NCBI GenBank assembly: GCA_963817885.1
Contig: CAWFQE010000002.1
Span: 930,001-994,000, forward strand
DNA: 64,000 nucleotides
Direction: 5' to 3'
Origin: CAVOHU01 sp963817885
Lineage (GTDB): Bacteria > Acidobacteriota > Vicinamibacteria > Vicinamibacterales > JAKQTR01
Both the position numbers and the translations under genes were made by a program. Numbering within the stretch: position 1 is the first letter of the stretch; each line of letters begins with the position of its first letter. The notes beneath the pieces were generated by a model. That model did no database searches. It saw nothing but the letters and a program-made list of their open reading frames with translations, and was not told the origin of the DNA. Below are positions 36,217 through 46,850 of this stretch, piece by piece.

Positions 36217-37590
36217 CTACCTGGCGCCAGCCGGCGGCGTCGCTCGCGCCGATACCCGCGGAGGCTTCACCGGCCGCACGCGCAGGGAGGTCAGCACGGA
36301 CCCGTCCCGCTGCCCGTTCTCCTCGATGCGCTCCACCGTGTAGCCCCCGTCCCGCAGGTACTCCACGTGCGCCATCAGGAACGAGAAGCCGGCCTTGGTG
36401 ACCAGATTCAGCCACGGCCCCTGCGCCGTCTCGTCGGGCGCCTCGGTCATGCCGCTGTCGAAGGTCACCTGCGGGTAGGCGCTCATCGTGCCACGGCGCC
36501 CGCTTGCCGCCTGGCCTGTCGCAGCAGCCGCGCGGCGGGCTCCGCGGGGTTCGCCGGATTCCGGATCGGTGAAGAAGATCGTCGTGTCCTTGTAGATCTC
36601 GATGTTGAAGGCGTGGGTCCCGAAGCCGGCCGCCCACTTCAGGTAGCGTGCCTGGGCCCGCAGATCCATGGCGCGCACGTCGGGGTTGCTGTTGATCGCT
36701 CCAACCACGGCCTCGCGAATCGCGGCTGTGGCGTCCATGTGCTCCGGATAACGCGGGTCGCGCAGCCCGCTGATCATCGTGTACCAGCCGCGCGAGGTCC
36801 AGTAGGCCCTGAACTGGGGCGAGACGTATCCCGAGAACTGCTGAACCCACTCGTGTGACGGGTATCCGTGCGGGTTCAGGTAGATGTCGGGCAGCCACTC
36901 GCGCCAGATCTGGCCGTCCACCTCGGCTTCGGGCAGCAGGTTGTTCTGCCGCGACGACACGTCCATGCCGAGCGCGCTGTAGCGCCCGGCGTGCAGCATG
37001 TGAGTCGGCGTGAGTTTCTGCAGGTCGTACGCGATCTGGGCGCCGTCCGGATTCATCACGGGGTCCATGATCACGTTGACCTTCTTCAGGATCTGGCGGT
37101 ACGACGGATCGGTCACGAGCAGCTCGGCCAGGCGGAGCATGTGGCTGGTCGACGACACCTCGTTGGCGTGCTGGCGGCCCATCATGAAGATCGTCGGCTT
37201 GTAGGCGGTGAGCTTGGCAACCGACACCAGTTCGCTCGGCATCGGGGCGGTGATCTCCATCACCGAGAGATCGCGGCCGCGGTACGACTTGCCCACGCGG
37301 TAGGCCTTCACTTCCGGGAACGCGGTCAGCTTCTTGACGATGTCCTCCGCCTCGTCGGGCGGGATCACGTGATCCCAGGTCACCAGCGGCTGCTTGGGCT
37401 TTTCGCTCACGGTCCAGACGTTGGTGGGAGGTGTGGCGCCGGTGTTCCGGATCACGCGGCGCGTGCGCGCGTCGCGCAAGCCGACGGCGAGGCTGATGCG
37501 ATCGACGTGGTCGAACGACAGGTCCTCGCGGTACAGCCCGGCTGCCTGCAGGCGGGCGAGGTTGTCGAGCGCGTCCACGGCCCGGCGGCC
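36217..37590 (-). CDS. M14 peptidase catalytic domain (segment 4 of the broken locus)
   Basis: After the join the frame reads AVDALDNLARL and on through the peptidase domain. FMMGRQHANEVSSTSH carries the zinc-binding HxxE (near 37165), the third zinc ligand fits DIYLNPHGYPSHEW about 110 residues later, and VIMDPVMNPDGAQIAY has the substrate-binding Asn-Pro-Asp-Gly pattern of the family. A glutamate in FNIEIYKDT may be the general base. It ends at 36217. The frame is open upstream to 37992, but that part is non-coding shadow. Confidence 0.85.
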   Translation of the reverse strand, partial: GRRAVDALDNLARLQAAGLYREDLSFDHVDRISLAVGLRDARTRRVIRNTGATPPTNVWTVSEKPKQPLVTWDHVIPPDEAEDIVKKLTAFPEVKAYRVGKSYRGRDLSVMEITAPMPSELVSVAKLTAYKPTIFMMGRQHANEVSSTSHMLRLAELLVTDPSYRQILKKVNVIMDPVMNPDGAQIAYDLQKLTPTHMLHAGRYSALGMDVSSRQNNLLPEAEVDGQIWREWLPDIYLNPHGYPSHEWVQQFSGYVSPQFRAYWTSRGWYTMISGLRDPRYPEHMDATAAIREAVVGAINSNPDVRAMDLRAQARYLKWAAGFGTHAFNIEIYKDTTIFFTDPESGEPRGARRAAAATGQAASGRRGTMSAYPQVTFDSGMTEAPDETAQGPWLNLVTKAGFSFLMAHVEYLRDGGYTVERIEENGQRDGSVLTSLRVRPVKPPRVSARATPPAGAR

Positions 37591-38488
37591 TCGCGGTCGT
37601 TGGCTGCATCGACCTGCAGCTCGATTTCGCTGACGCGGTCTGCCGAGACGACGGCGCGAATCGCCTGGGGCACGGTGGTGTCGATCTTCGTGAACGGGCG
37701 GGTCACCGTCGCGGGCTTCTCGACGCCAGTCTCCTTGAAGGTCAGCTCGAGCCGCGGGCCGGTGGCGGCGTTGGCGGCATACAGGATGCGAGCCTGCCCC
37801 GGCTTGCCTGCCCGCGTGGGATGGATGATGGGCAGGATCTTGCCCGGAGCCCCGATCCGCTGGCGCGTGAGCGTCCGCCCCATGGCCGAGAAGAAGTCGA
37901 GCGTCACGAAGTACAAATCCTCGTGCAGCGCCTCGAGCGACGAAATCTGCTCTTCGTCGACCCCGATGCGGTAGTCGGGCTCGCTCATCCACACTTCGAT
38001 GTCGAGGTCACGGAAGAACGGCTGCTTGTCGGTGGTCGGCCGATTGCCGGTCACCTTCATGACGTGGTCGTAGACCTTCGGCAGCACCTTGCCCTGGTAG
38101 TAGTCCCAGAAGCGCTCCGGATCGGTGGCAATCCGCGCGTCGACGGCCTGCTGTCCATCGACCTTCGCCGCGATCCAGCCCGTCGTGACCTCGACTTTCG
38201 CCCAGCCCGGGAACTTGTCGAGGTACTCGCGGTCGACCACCTTCGGGCTGAAGGTCCCGTGGTAGACCGGCTTGCCTGCGCCGTCCTTCACCTCGACGTC
38301 ATAGGTGTCGCGCGCGTCGTCGACCAGCTCCATCGTGAAGGCGTTCTTGGGAATCCCGAGGTCGCGTTCGAAAATCTCGTCGACGGGGAACAGTTCCTGG
38401 AGCCACCGGCTCGGCACCATGTAGAACTTGTACTTCTTGCTGAGGTCCGGCTTGTACGCCAGCACCTTGACGTGAACCGAGCGAGCGC
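37580..38488 (-). CDS. Middle region of the M14 locus (segment 3)
   Basis: Begins in frame at VHVKVLAYKPDLSKKYKF and continues through a mixed region with many charged residues (EVWMSEPDYRIGVDEEQISS, then FFSAMGRTLTRQRIGAPGK) to DAANDREA, where the frame breaks. No independent start codon with a ribosome site is convincing; the first methionine-equivalent near 38465 is a GTG inside this segment. I do not recognise a separate domain here; it probably links the N-terminal repeats to the peptidase and includes a beta-rich portion. Confidence 0.65.
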
Positions 38489-40016
38489 GGCTTGCCCTTC
38501 AGCACCGGGATCACCTGTTCGGTCAGCCAGGAGTAGCCCTGCTTGTAGGCGGAAAGCACCGCCACGTGCGGTTTCGGCGCGCCAGCCTTCACCAGCGCGG
38601 CCCGCGCAGCTTCGGCGACCGTCTTCAGGACCTCGGGGGGCTCGCTCAGCCGCGCCTCGAGCTCGACCGTGGAACCTGCCTTCACCTTGGGCAACACGTC
38701 CGACTTGAACTTCGCCCAGAAGTCGTCCACCTCCCACGGAATCTCCGGCTTGTCCTCGAACACGGGGACAGGATCGGTGACGCCCTGGCTCGTGACGCTG
38801 ACCTTGGCGTCCTTGATCGTCTGCTTGATCTGGTCCGCAAGGTGCGCGGCCAGCGCGGAGTCGGCCTTTTCGAGGAACAGCTTTGCCTCGACCGACTCGA
38901 CCTTCTTTACCTTCAGCTCGTCGAGGACCGCTCGCAGCTCGGAGACGGCCTGCGCCGCTTGTCCGGCGCCGCTCTGCGCAGCAAGGAACTTCGTGGCGGC
39001 CGCCACCAAATCGTCGTACGAGAAGGCGCCGCGCGCGATGTCCCAGAGGTACGGTATCCGGCGCGCCAGGTACATCGCGGCATTCCCGGTGCCGGCTGCG
39101 TCGGCGCCGGCGACCACCGTAGCCGTCGCGACGCCGAAGGCACGGGGCACGATCTGGATGGCGCCTTCGCCGGGCTTCAAGTCGTCGAGGCGCGCCTTGC
39201 CGATCTTCACGAGCTGTTGGATGTGCGTGTTGGTCCGGCCGATGAGGATCGGACTCGGCTCACGGCCCGGCTCCTTGACCTTGTCGGCGGGCCTGGTGAT
39301 CGGCAGGCTGATGCCCGTGGACTCGAGCCCGAGACGTGCCGCGATGTGCGCCGCTCCAAGGGAATCGGATGCGTCGCCCAGGACGATCGTGGTCTCGGTG
39401 CGATCGGGAATGAGGTCGACGTACGAGTCGCCAAACCAGCCGTCAATCGAGTACGTGTTCGACAGGTCGAATGGCTTCGCGACGACCGGCACTGCGGGCG
39501 CCGCGCCGCCCGGTCCGCCGCCGTCACCTGCGGCCGAGGGTGGCGCTGCGGCGGCAGAGGTTGACCTCTCGGCCGTGGCGCCCGCGGCCGATTCGCCGCC
39601 CGCTCCGCCCGTCCCGCCCGCTCCGCCCGTCCCGCCGCCGCGCCCTCCTGCTCCGCCGGCGCCGCCGGCGGCCCCTGCTGCGGTCGCGCGGCCGAGGATG
39701 CTCGTGTCGGGCATGAACTCCTCGGGTTCGACCGGCGGGGTGAGCGTGCGCGAATTCAGCCCGGAGCGCCGGACCGTGGCGCGCCCGGCGGTCTTGCCGC
39801 CTGCGCTGACCTCGACCAGCGTCGTGGCCGCCTCTGCGAAGTTCAGGACCCGCGATTGCTGTCCGGATCGGTGTGCGACGTCCAGGTCCTCGATGAGTTT
39901 CACGACACGCGATGCCGCGCCCGACTCGGCATCCACCTGCACGGTCACGCTGGCGATGCCGCGCCGGTCGCTGTCCACCAGCACCGCCACCACCGTCGCG
40001 CCGGCGGCGGCGTACG
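38480..40016 (-). CDS. Second repeat domain and linker of the M14 locus (segment 2)
   Basis: Joins at AYAAAGATVVAVLVDSD. It contains a run of Gly/Ala/Thr-rich linker (~39590-39690), then the second copy of a domain: ILIGRTNTHIQQLV, LDDLKPGEGAI, GADAAGTGNAAMYLARRIPYLW. This parallels the first copy in segment 1 (IVVGRDNVYVKKLV, LKALKPGQGLV, GGDAAGTLAAGVELAARLPRLW). A helical region with many Lys/Glu follows. The frame breaks at GKPRS (about 38485), where CTCG is repeated twice in tandem. Confidence 0.65.
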
Positions 40017-40621
40017 CCCTTCTCCTTCAGGTACTGCACGGTCTGCTGCTCGATGCCGCCGATCGTGATCCCCGTCATGCTCCACAGCCGCGGCAGGCGA
40101 GCCGCGAGTTCCACCCCTGCCGCCAGCGTGCCGGCCGCATCGCCCCCGACGACGACGATGCCGTCAGGACCGCCGAGCGGCGAGTCCACGACCGCCACCA
40201 GGCCCTGGCCGGGCTTCAGCGCCTTGAGGTCGACGGCACCCCGATCCACCAGCTTCTTCACGTACACGTTGTCGCGTCCGACGACGATCGGCAGCTGCAC
40301 CTCGGAGGCCTGCGGCACCTGGTCGTCCCGCAGGACGATCGGCAGGGTGAGCGCGGTCGTCTCGTAGGCAAGCCGGGCGGCGATGTTGGTCGCCGCCTCG
40401 ACCTCTTCGGTGACCGGCGCGGCAGGCACGATCACGCGCGCTACGACCGTGTCGGCCAGGCCGTCTCCGTTCGTGTCGCGCACGCCCCCGCGAATCGCGT
40501 CGAAGGGCGCCGCGAGACGGAGCCGATCGGGCGACAGCGCGGTCGCGCTCGGCTCTCGAAGGAGAACGCCGGCCACGAGGATCGTGATCAGAATTGCTGG
40601 TACGGCGAGTCGTTTTGCCAC
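40016..40621 (-). CDS. N-terminal segment of the M14 locus with signal-anchor and first repeat domain (segment 1)
   Basis: GTG start at 40621 (AKRLAVPAILITILVAGVLL is the export signal). The mature part holds RDTNGDGLADTVVARV, a calcium-type DxNxDG loop, then the first copy of the repeated domain up to LWSMTGITIGGIEQQTV. The open frame begins further upstream (40675), but those residues look non-coding. The frame breaks after YLKEKG. Confidence 0.65.
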
Positions 40622-40701
40622 GATGGGTGTCCTCGACACGAAGTAGGGCGCTGCTGGTGAACGGGCGTCTTCCAAAAGGAGCCCGTGGGCTCATCACACG
40701 A

Positions 40702-40745
40702 GCCTGCCAGAGAACACACGATACTACCGTTGTTCTCTGACAGGC
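40702..40745 (-). terminator. Hairpin after the TonB receptor gene
   Basis: Arms GCCTGCCAGAGAACA (40702-40716) and TGTTCTCTGACAGGC (40731-40745) pair over 15 bases with one mismatch and a 14-base loop, 20 bases past the TonB receptor stop. No T run follows, so it may be an atypical terminator or an mRNA-stabilising hairpin. Confidence 0.5.
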
Positions 40746-40764
40746 CTTCAGGCGTGGTCCCTCG

Positions 40765-43128
40765 TCAGAACTGGTAACGAATGGCCAGTTCCAGCTGCCG
40801 GGACGGTGCGTTGATGTTCGCGGCGAGCCCCGAGGGCTGGCCGAAGATCGCCGATGTCAGGCTGCCGGTCGCCGTGCCAAAGTTCACCTTGTTGAGCACG
40901 TTGAACAGCTGCACGATCACCTCGATCCGGTGGGACTCGCCGAACACGATCGACTTGGAGGCGCGCAGGTCGACATTGGCGTAGGCCGCGCAGGTCGGGG
41001 CGCTCGTGATGGCCGAGAGTCCCCGGCTCGCCCTGAAGGCGTTCACCGTAACCATGTCCAGCGATCGGCACCCGGTCCCGGGCATGATGCCCGCCGGCAG
41101 GTCGCCGGTGTAGCCGTCGCCGTTCAGGTCGAACGACGTGCTGGGGCTGAACGGAAGGGAACTTCGGAAGTCCCCGATCGCCGACAGCTGCACGTCCCAT
41201 GGCGCCAGGAACATGCCGCTGGCCACCAGGCGGTGCCGCCGGTCCGCCGCTCCGTCACGGCTGTAAGGCACATAGCCGTAGTGATCCGCCAGCGAGTTGG
41301 TCCGGCCCTTGTCCACCGAGTGGCTCAAGGTGTAGGAGAGCATGAGCTGGTAGCGGCTGCTGAGCCGTTTGTCGACTTTGACAAGGAGCGCGGTGTAGGT
41401 GTTGTCCGCGGTTGACTGCCGGTAGCTGACGCGTCCGTACTGCGGGTACGGTTTGATCTTCGTCGTCTGGTCCGGCAGGTTCGGGTCGATGGTCTCCATG
41501 TCCGAGAACCGGCGGACGACGAGCAGGTCGGCGGTGACGCCGAGGTTCCGCGTCACGGCGTGCGTGAACCCGACGTCGAACTGGTGCGCGAACGGATTGA
41601 CGGTGCGATTGTCGTAGACAGTGATGTTCGGCGGCGCCGTCGAGAGGTAGACGTCGCGCGACTTGCCCTGGAGCGGGTCGGGGAACGCCGGCTTCGTGAT
41701 GGTGATGGTCTTCCCCTGCGGCCAGGTCAGCTCACCGAAGTTGTTGAGGGTGCGAACGTTGTCATAGAACAGCCCGTATCCGCCGTGGACGTTGGTCTCG
41801 CTGCGGCCAAAGGGATCCCAGGCGAATCCGACCCGCGGTCCGAAGTTGTTGCGGTCGCCTCGCGACGTGTACCCGTCCTGCCAGGGACTGATGGGCACCG
41901 TAAAGCCGAAACCCGGCCCGAGCTTGGCGGAGATCTTGCCGAGCAACCCCGGCAGGTCCTCGTTGAACGCGCCGATCTGTCTGTCGTAGCGCAGCCCCAG
42001 GTTCAACGTCAGGCGGTTGGTCGCCTGCCAGTCGTCCTGCGCGTAGATGGCGTAAGTCGTCGTGGGCACGTTCGCGTAAGTCGGCAGCGTGTTGGTGTAG
42101 CTGGTGGGATAGGTCGTGGGATCGTTGACGTCGTACGGCGTGTCCTTCGGGAAGGTCCAGCTGCCGTACGGCGAGCCCATGTTGTCGCCTTCGAACGGGA
42201 TCCGGCTCAGGTCGAACCCGGCCTTGAGCTGGTGCCGTCCGGCGCCGCCGCCCAGCAGGTACGAGAAGTCGTCCTTCACTTCCCAGCGCGTTTCCGGCCC
42301 CATCTGGGAGTTGCCGCACCCGCCGAACGTAATCGAGGGGTAGCTGTAGACCGGCGTGCAGTAGCTCATCCGCGCCTGGAAGTCCCCCGGGGCCCAGTCG
42401 CCGTGGCTGTAGGGCGGCGCGACCTCGTACTTGGCGAAAGCGTACTGGAAGCGGAAATCGTTCAGCGCCCGGGGGCCGATGACCCAGGTGTGCCCGAGCA
42501 CGGCCGAGTCGCGCGGCACGGCGAAATCGTAGGCCGCGCTGGGCGTGGTCCGGCCGCCGGCCGTGATGATGGGCCGGTACTCGTTTTCCTGCGCCACCCG
42601 CAGGAAGAGACTCTGATTCGAACTCAACTGGTGGTCGAACTTGGCGGTGTAGGTCCACCGGGTCTGCTTGCTCAAGTACGCCTTGTCTTCGTTCTTCCAG
42701 ATCCCGCCGGTGTAGACCGTCATGTACTGGCGCTCATCGGTTCCTTCATACGCCAGGAAGAAGTGGGTCTTGTCCTTGATGATCGGCCCCCCGAAGGTGC
42801 CGCCGTACTGGAAGCGTCGGTAGTTCGGCTTGCCGGTCGTCGTGGTGACGGCCGGGCCCTTGGTGCCGTCTTCGAGTTTCTCGAAGTAGCCGGTCGCGGT
42901 GATGGCCTTGTCCCGGAAGAACAACAGGCCGGAGCCGTGGAGCTGGTTCGTGCCGGACTTCGACACGACGGTCACCAGTCCGCCGGTGGCCAGCCCGTAC
43001 TCCGCCTTGTAGTTGGAGGTCGACACTTTGAACTCGCGGATCGAGTCCATGGCGAAGTTCTGGCGCGGTTCTCCCATCTCGGCCCACGTGTTGTTCACCC
43101 CGTCGACGACGAACCCGTTGGAGGTACT
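40765..43128 (-). CDS. TonB-dependent receptor, plug end and beta-barrel (main part)
   Basis: In frame from SNGFVVDGVNNTWAEMGEPR on, then DSIREFKVSTSNYKAEYGLA and GGLVTVVSKSGTNQLHGSG, the typical plug-to-barrel segments of SusC/OmpA-like acidobacterial receptors. The barrel ends LELAIRYQF with the terminal Phe needed for outer-membrane insertion. The first methionine in this frame (43098) is not a true start, since the signal peptide and regulatory domain lie in another frame upstream. Likely imports oligosaccharides or peptides across the outer membrane. Confidence 0.85.
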   Translation of the reverse strand, partial: STSNGFVVDGVNNTWAEMGEPRQNFAMDSIREFKVSTSNYKAEYGLATGGLVTVVSKSGTNQLHGSGLLFFRDKAITATGYFEKLEDGTKGPAVTTTTGKPNYRRFQYGGTFGGPIIKDKTHFFLAYEGTDERQYMTVYTGGIWKNEDKAYLSKQTRWTYTAKFDHQLSSNQSLFLRVAQENEYRPIITAGGRTTPSAAYDFAVPRDSAVLGHTWVIGPRALNDFRFQYAFAKYEVAPPYSHGDWAPGDFQARMSYCTPVYSYPSITFGGCGNSQMGPETRWEVKDDFSYLLGGGAGRHQLKAGFDLSRIPFEGDNMGSPYGSWTFPKDTPYDVNDPTTYPTSYTNTLPTYANVPTTTYAIYAQDDWQATNRLTLNLGLRYDRQIGAFNEDLPGLLGKISAKLGPGFGFTVPISPWQDGYTSRGDRNNFGPRVGFAWDPFGRSETNVHGGYGLFYDNVRTLNNFGELTWPQGKTITITKPAFPDPLQGKSRDVYLSTAPPNITVYDNRTVNPFAHQFDVGFTHAVTRNLGVTADLLVVRRFSDMETIDPNLPDQTTKIKPYPQYGRVSYRQSTADNTYTALLVKVDKRLSSRYQLMLSYTLSHSVDKGRTNSLADHYGYVPYSRDGAADRRHRLVASGMFLAPWDVQLSAIGDFRSSLPFSPSTSFDLNGDGYTGDLPAGIMPGTGCRSLDMVTVNAFRASRGLSAITSAPTCAAYANVDLRASKSIVFGESHRIEVIVQLFNVLNKVNFGTATGSLTSAIFGQPSGLAANINAPSRQLELAIRYQF

Positions 43129-43678
43129 CGCGGGTGCCGGCGCCGACGTTCACGTTGCCGCGGTAGAAGGTGCCCCGGATGTTGTCCTGCGAGGTGCCGG
43201 GCGTCAGCATGGCCAGGTCGATCCAGCGGCGGGACGCCACGGGGAGCGCCTGGATCTGCGCGTTGGAGACGCTGGTCGATACGGTCGAGACCGTCGTGTC
43301 GACCACGGGCGCCTCGCCGGTGACGGTCACCGATTCCTCGAGCTTCGCGGGTTTCAGGCTAATCTCAATCGTCGCGGTCTGGTCGATGACCAGTTCGATG
43401 TCCGGCCGTGTCTCGGTGCCGAAGCCCTGCAACTCGATCGTCAGCACGTAGGTGCCGGGAGGCAATGCCGGAACCCTATACTTGCCGTTCTCGTCGGAGA
43501 TCGCCGCCCGGAGCAGGCCGGTGTCCTTGTTCCTGGCCGTGACCGTCGCGCCGGGCACGACGGCGCCGCTCTGGTCCCTCACGCTGCCAATCACCTGGGC
43601 GTTCTGCGCAAGGACGTCGGGCGCGAGGCCGAGCAGCACCAGCGCCGAGATTGCGCTTGCCATCATCCATCTGTGCAC
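43122..43678 (-). CDS. TonB-dependent receptor N-terminus (signal peptide, regulatory-like domain, early plug), frameshifted
   Basis: GTG start at 43678 with GGAGGA five bases upstream; an ATG at 43693 is the longer option. Signal peptide MMASAISALVLLGLAPDVLAQ. Residues ~25-105 form a carboxypeptidase-regulatory-like beta domain (VIGSVRDQSGAVVPGATVTA ... LPPGTYVLTIELQGFG). The plug begins at VTVTGEAPVVD. The frame breaks after GAGTREY (about 43125), where an extra C (TACCTCC) shifts it. Removing it restores EYSNGFVVDGVNN. Confidence 0.75.
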
Positions 43679-44052
43679 GGAATCCTCCTCCATTAGCCGA
43701 GATCAAGGAGCCGGTGGTGCCGGCCGCGGGCCGGCTGCCAACCGACCAGGCAACTGACGGCGTGCGCCATCGCGCCAGAGGCACACGCCGAGGGAACGGA
43801 GAGTCGTCGGACCTTCAGGCCGGAGACCGCTCGACCCGGTAACGGGCGATCGGCCCCACGGCGCGTCGCCGCTGCGAAGACTCGTTGTGTGGCGTGCTGG
43901 TCCGGCGCCGATATGACAACCGTCGCTGGATGAAATGCGCGCGAAGCGATATGAAAACGGGATTTGTCGCGCGAGTCTATCGACCGGCGCGTGGCGTGTC
44001 AAGCAGTTGAAACGCGGGGTCGAATCGTGCGGTCGACACTTGGAGTTGCGGC
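43679..44052. other. Intergenic region upstream of the TonB receptor; no gene recognised
   Basis: About 370 bases. It should contain the TonB receptor promoter and the 3' end of the kinase transcript. I see no strong hexamers, hairpin with a T run, or coding signal. Base composition is slightly less GC-rich at 43915-43985. Confidence 0.35.
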
Positions 44053-44345
44053 TCACTGTTTCCGCAGAGCGTCCGCCGGGCGCTTCAACTCTTCCGCCCA
44101 GTGCAGCACCACGACGACGCTGCTCGAACCCGCATCTTCGTCCTTGTCCTTGACCATCAGGAACCGTTTTCCATCCGCGCTCACGTCGTAGTTGGCGGAG
44201 CTGACCCCGGGAGGGCCGCACGAGGAACTCAGGCCGTGGGAATAGTGGCCGGACCAGAGCACCGACGGCGGGCCGGCTTTGAATCCGCCCGCGAACGACA
44301 CCTGGACCGCCATCATCCTGTCGCCGTTGCGGTAGAAGAATCTCG
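44053..44345 (-). CDS. C-terminal propeller end of the kinase-TolB gene, shifted frame
   Basis: Reads FYRNGDRMMAVQVSF ... YDVSADGKRFLMVKDKDE ... VVVLHWAEELKR, the usual last blade and C-terminus of the kinase-TolB family (the same ending occurs in the 46851-48704 protein as YDISPDGKRFLIK). It continues the upstream kinase once one extra C in ATTCTTCTACC (44332-44343) is removed. Its own ATG at 44352 is a chance start. Confidence 0.75.
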
Positions 44346-46825
44346 CGGCCATCCCGGCTGAACAGCGGATCGGTGCCGCCCTCGGACGACAGTTGGACCC
44401 GCATGCCGGGCCCGGGCCACGGCTCGACGTAGACTTCGCTTCTGCCTGTCCGGTTCGAGCAGTACGCCACCCATTTGCCGTCGGGCGAGAACTTCGCGGA
44501 CGCTTCGTCGAACGGCGACTTCTTGAATGCGCGAGGCGTGCGGTCGGGGCCCGTCAGCGGCAGGATCCAGATGTCCGATCCGGTGCCCATCGCCGAACTG
44601 ATCCCTCCGCCCTCGTCCGTCATCACGCCGTCCCCGTTTCCATTGCCCTGCGGCACCTCGGCCATCTCGTTGTACGCGAGAAGACGGCCGTCGTGGGACA
44701 CGGAGACCGCGCTCTGCCGCGCGCCGATCGTGGTCAGCCGCTCGCCGGGCCGGCTCTGATCCGCGGGCATGGACCACATCGTCATCGTGCCGGCCTTCCA
44801 GGAGCGGTAACAGATGCTCGCGCCGTCAGGCGTCCACAGCGGTGCGTGGCTCAGCCCGTCGGTCGTCAGCTGCGTCATGACAGTGCGCGCGATGTCCCAG
44901 CTGAAGAGGTTGTGTGTGGCGCCCTCGATTTCCATGGCCAGCGTCTTTCCATCGGGCGAGATGCGCGGGAACAGGTAGGAACGCGGCGTGAGCGGCAGCT
45001 CTTCTGCATTGCCGCTGCGATCCACCCACACCAGCGTACGGGCGCCTCCTTCGGCAATCCCGGGAACATACGCCAGCGAGCCGGTGGCCGACACGTCGAA
45101 ATACGCGGCGCCGGTGTTGATGCTCATCTGCACACCGTCGACCACCTTGATCGGCAGGCCGGTGACTTCGAGCGCGCGCAAATCGAACGGCACGGCGTAG
45201 AGACTTCCGCCGTTGGCATAGACGATGTGTCCAGACGGAGAGTAACGAGGCCCGAAGCCGCTCTGGACGAGAATCTTGCGTTGCCCGGATTCGAGAACCT
45301 GCAGCTCGATGCGAGCGTCGTTGTACGACACCATGCCCCCGGAGACGACAGTGAAGATGATCGCCTTTCCGCCGGGGAGGATCTGGGCGTGCCGGTGCGT
45401 GAACTCGCTCTTCTGCGGATTGAGCTTCGTCACGGGCTGAGCGGCGCCGCCGTTTTCCGGGATGCGCTGAATCGCTCCCGGGTAACGATCGGTGAAGTAG
45501 ATGAAGCCATCCTTCCCCCAGTCGCCGCGGCCGAACATGTCAGTCACGGCGAGTGGCACGGGCGCACCGCCCCCGACCGCGATCTTCTTGAGCCCCTGAT
45601 CCATCCTGTCGACCATGGCGACGAAACGCCCGTCGGGCGAGAAGACCGGAGCGCTCAGGTTCTTCACCCCGCCGAGCGGCTTCTGTTCGAGCGAATCGAT
45701 CTGCCGCTGGAACGCCGTCGTGATTCCGTCCACCTCGTAGTCGAACGCCACCGTCATCCCATCGGGCGAGAAGATCACGCTCGGATTCCATCCGGGAGCC
45801 AGTCGCTGGCCCTGCGGGAGCTGGTGAGCGAATCGGACAATCTCGGGTGCGCGGACGTTCCGGTTCTGGAGCCATCCCCACACACCGATCCCCGCGGCAA
45901 CGACCACCATGGCCGCTGCCACATACGGCCAGTAGGCACGCCTGCCAACCGTACGCGCCTGGGCCGCGGCCACCTGGGTCGAGAGCGTTTCCTCCAGTTC
46001 GAGACGCGCGTCGCCGATGTCGCGCAGACGGCGGCTTCGATCCTTGGTCAGGCACCGCCGCAGCAGCGATCTGATGTTCTCGGGCAGCGATGCCGGCAAC
46101 GCGCTCCAGTCCGGCTCTTTTTCCAGGACGGCCGCGAGCAGTTCCGTTGTCGTCTCTCCAGAGAACGTCCTTTTGGTCGCCAGCGCCTCGAAGAGCACGC
46201 ATCCGAATGCCCAGACATCCGTCCGGCGATCCACCGGCTTGCCGCAGGCCTGCTCCGGTGACATGTAGGCGGGCGTGCCCATCATGACGCCCATCTGCGT
46301 CATCTCGGCTGTCACGGTCGCGCCCGAGGCCAGGCTCTCGAGCGGCGAGACGGCGTCGACCGCCTTCGCCAGCCCGAAGTCCAGCACCTTCACCTTGCCG
46401 TCGGGCGTGATCTTGATGTTGGCCGGCTTCAGATCGCGGTGGACGATGCCCTTCTCGTGGGCCGCGTCGAGGCCGTCGGCGATCTGGCGGCAGATCTCGA
46501 AGGCGTCTTTCTGCGAAAGCGCCCTCCGGGCCACGCGCTCGGCGAGCGTGTCGCCCGGCACGTACTCGAGCACGAGGAACTTCGTGCCATCGGCCTCTTC
46601 GAGCCCGTGAATGGCGGCGATGTTCGGGTGATTGAGCGACGCCAGCACGCGGGCCTCGCGTTCGAACCGCGCCATGCGTTCGGCGTCCTGCACGACCGAT
46701 GGGTGCAGCAGCTTGATGGCGACCTTGCGCCCAAGGCGGGTGTCGGTGCCGAGGTAGACGACACCCATCCCACCGGCGCCAAGCTCCGACTCCACGTGGT
46801 AATGGCCCAGGGTCAGACCCACCAT
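44338..46825 (-). CDS. Ser/Thr protein kinase with TolB-like propeller sensor; 3' end frameshifted
   Basis: ATG at 46825 with GGGAGGG upstream. Kinase ~8-275: LGAGGMGVVYLG, VAIKLL, VHRDLKPANIKI and LDFGLAKA. One membrane segment (YWPYVAAAMVVVAAGIGVWGW, ~300-320) precedes an outer propeller with FSPDGMTVAF, FSPDGRFVAMV and ISPDGKTLAME blades. The frame is lost at 44338-44343, six blades in, and continues out of frame to 43703 as nonsense. It lies 25 bases after the orphan propeller gene, so the two are probably one transcript. Confidence 0.85.
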
Positions 46826-46850
46826 GGACACCCTCCCGCTCAAGACCCGG

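Larger units (their letters stand above)
36217..40621 (-). pseudogene. Whole locus: very large M14 zinc carboxypeptidase-like gene broken by three frameshifts
   Basis: Four successive open frames read as one protein of about 1,460 aa when joined near 40016, 38485 and 37583. The GTG start at 40621 has GAGGAC upstream and leads into a signal-anchor (PAILITILVAGVLL). A duplicated ~130-aa domain, a Gly/Ala-rich linker and a helical middle part precede the M14 peptidase domain. The joins are an extra G in a G run (~40016), a four-base CTCG duplication (~38485) and an indel near a GGG run (~37583). The neighbouring TonB receptor suggests uptake of peptides that this protein releases (inference). 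Confidence 0.7.
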
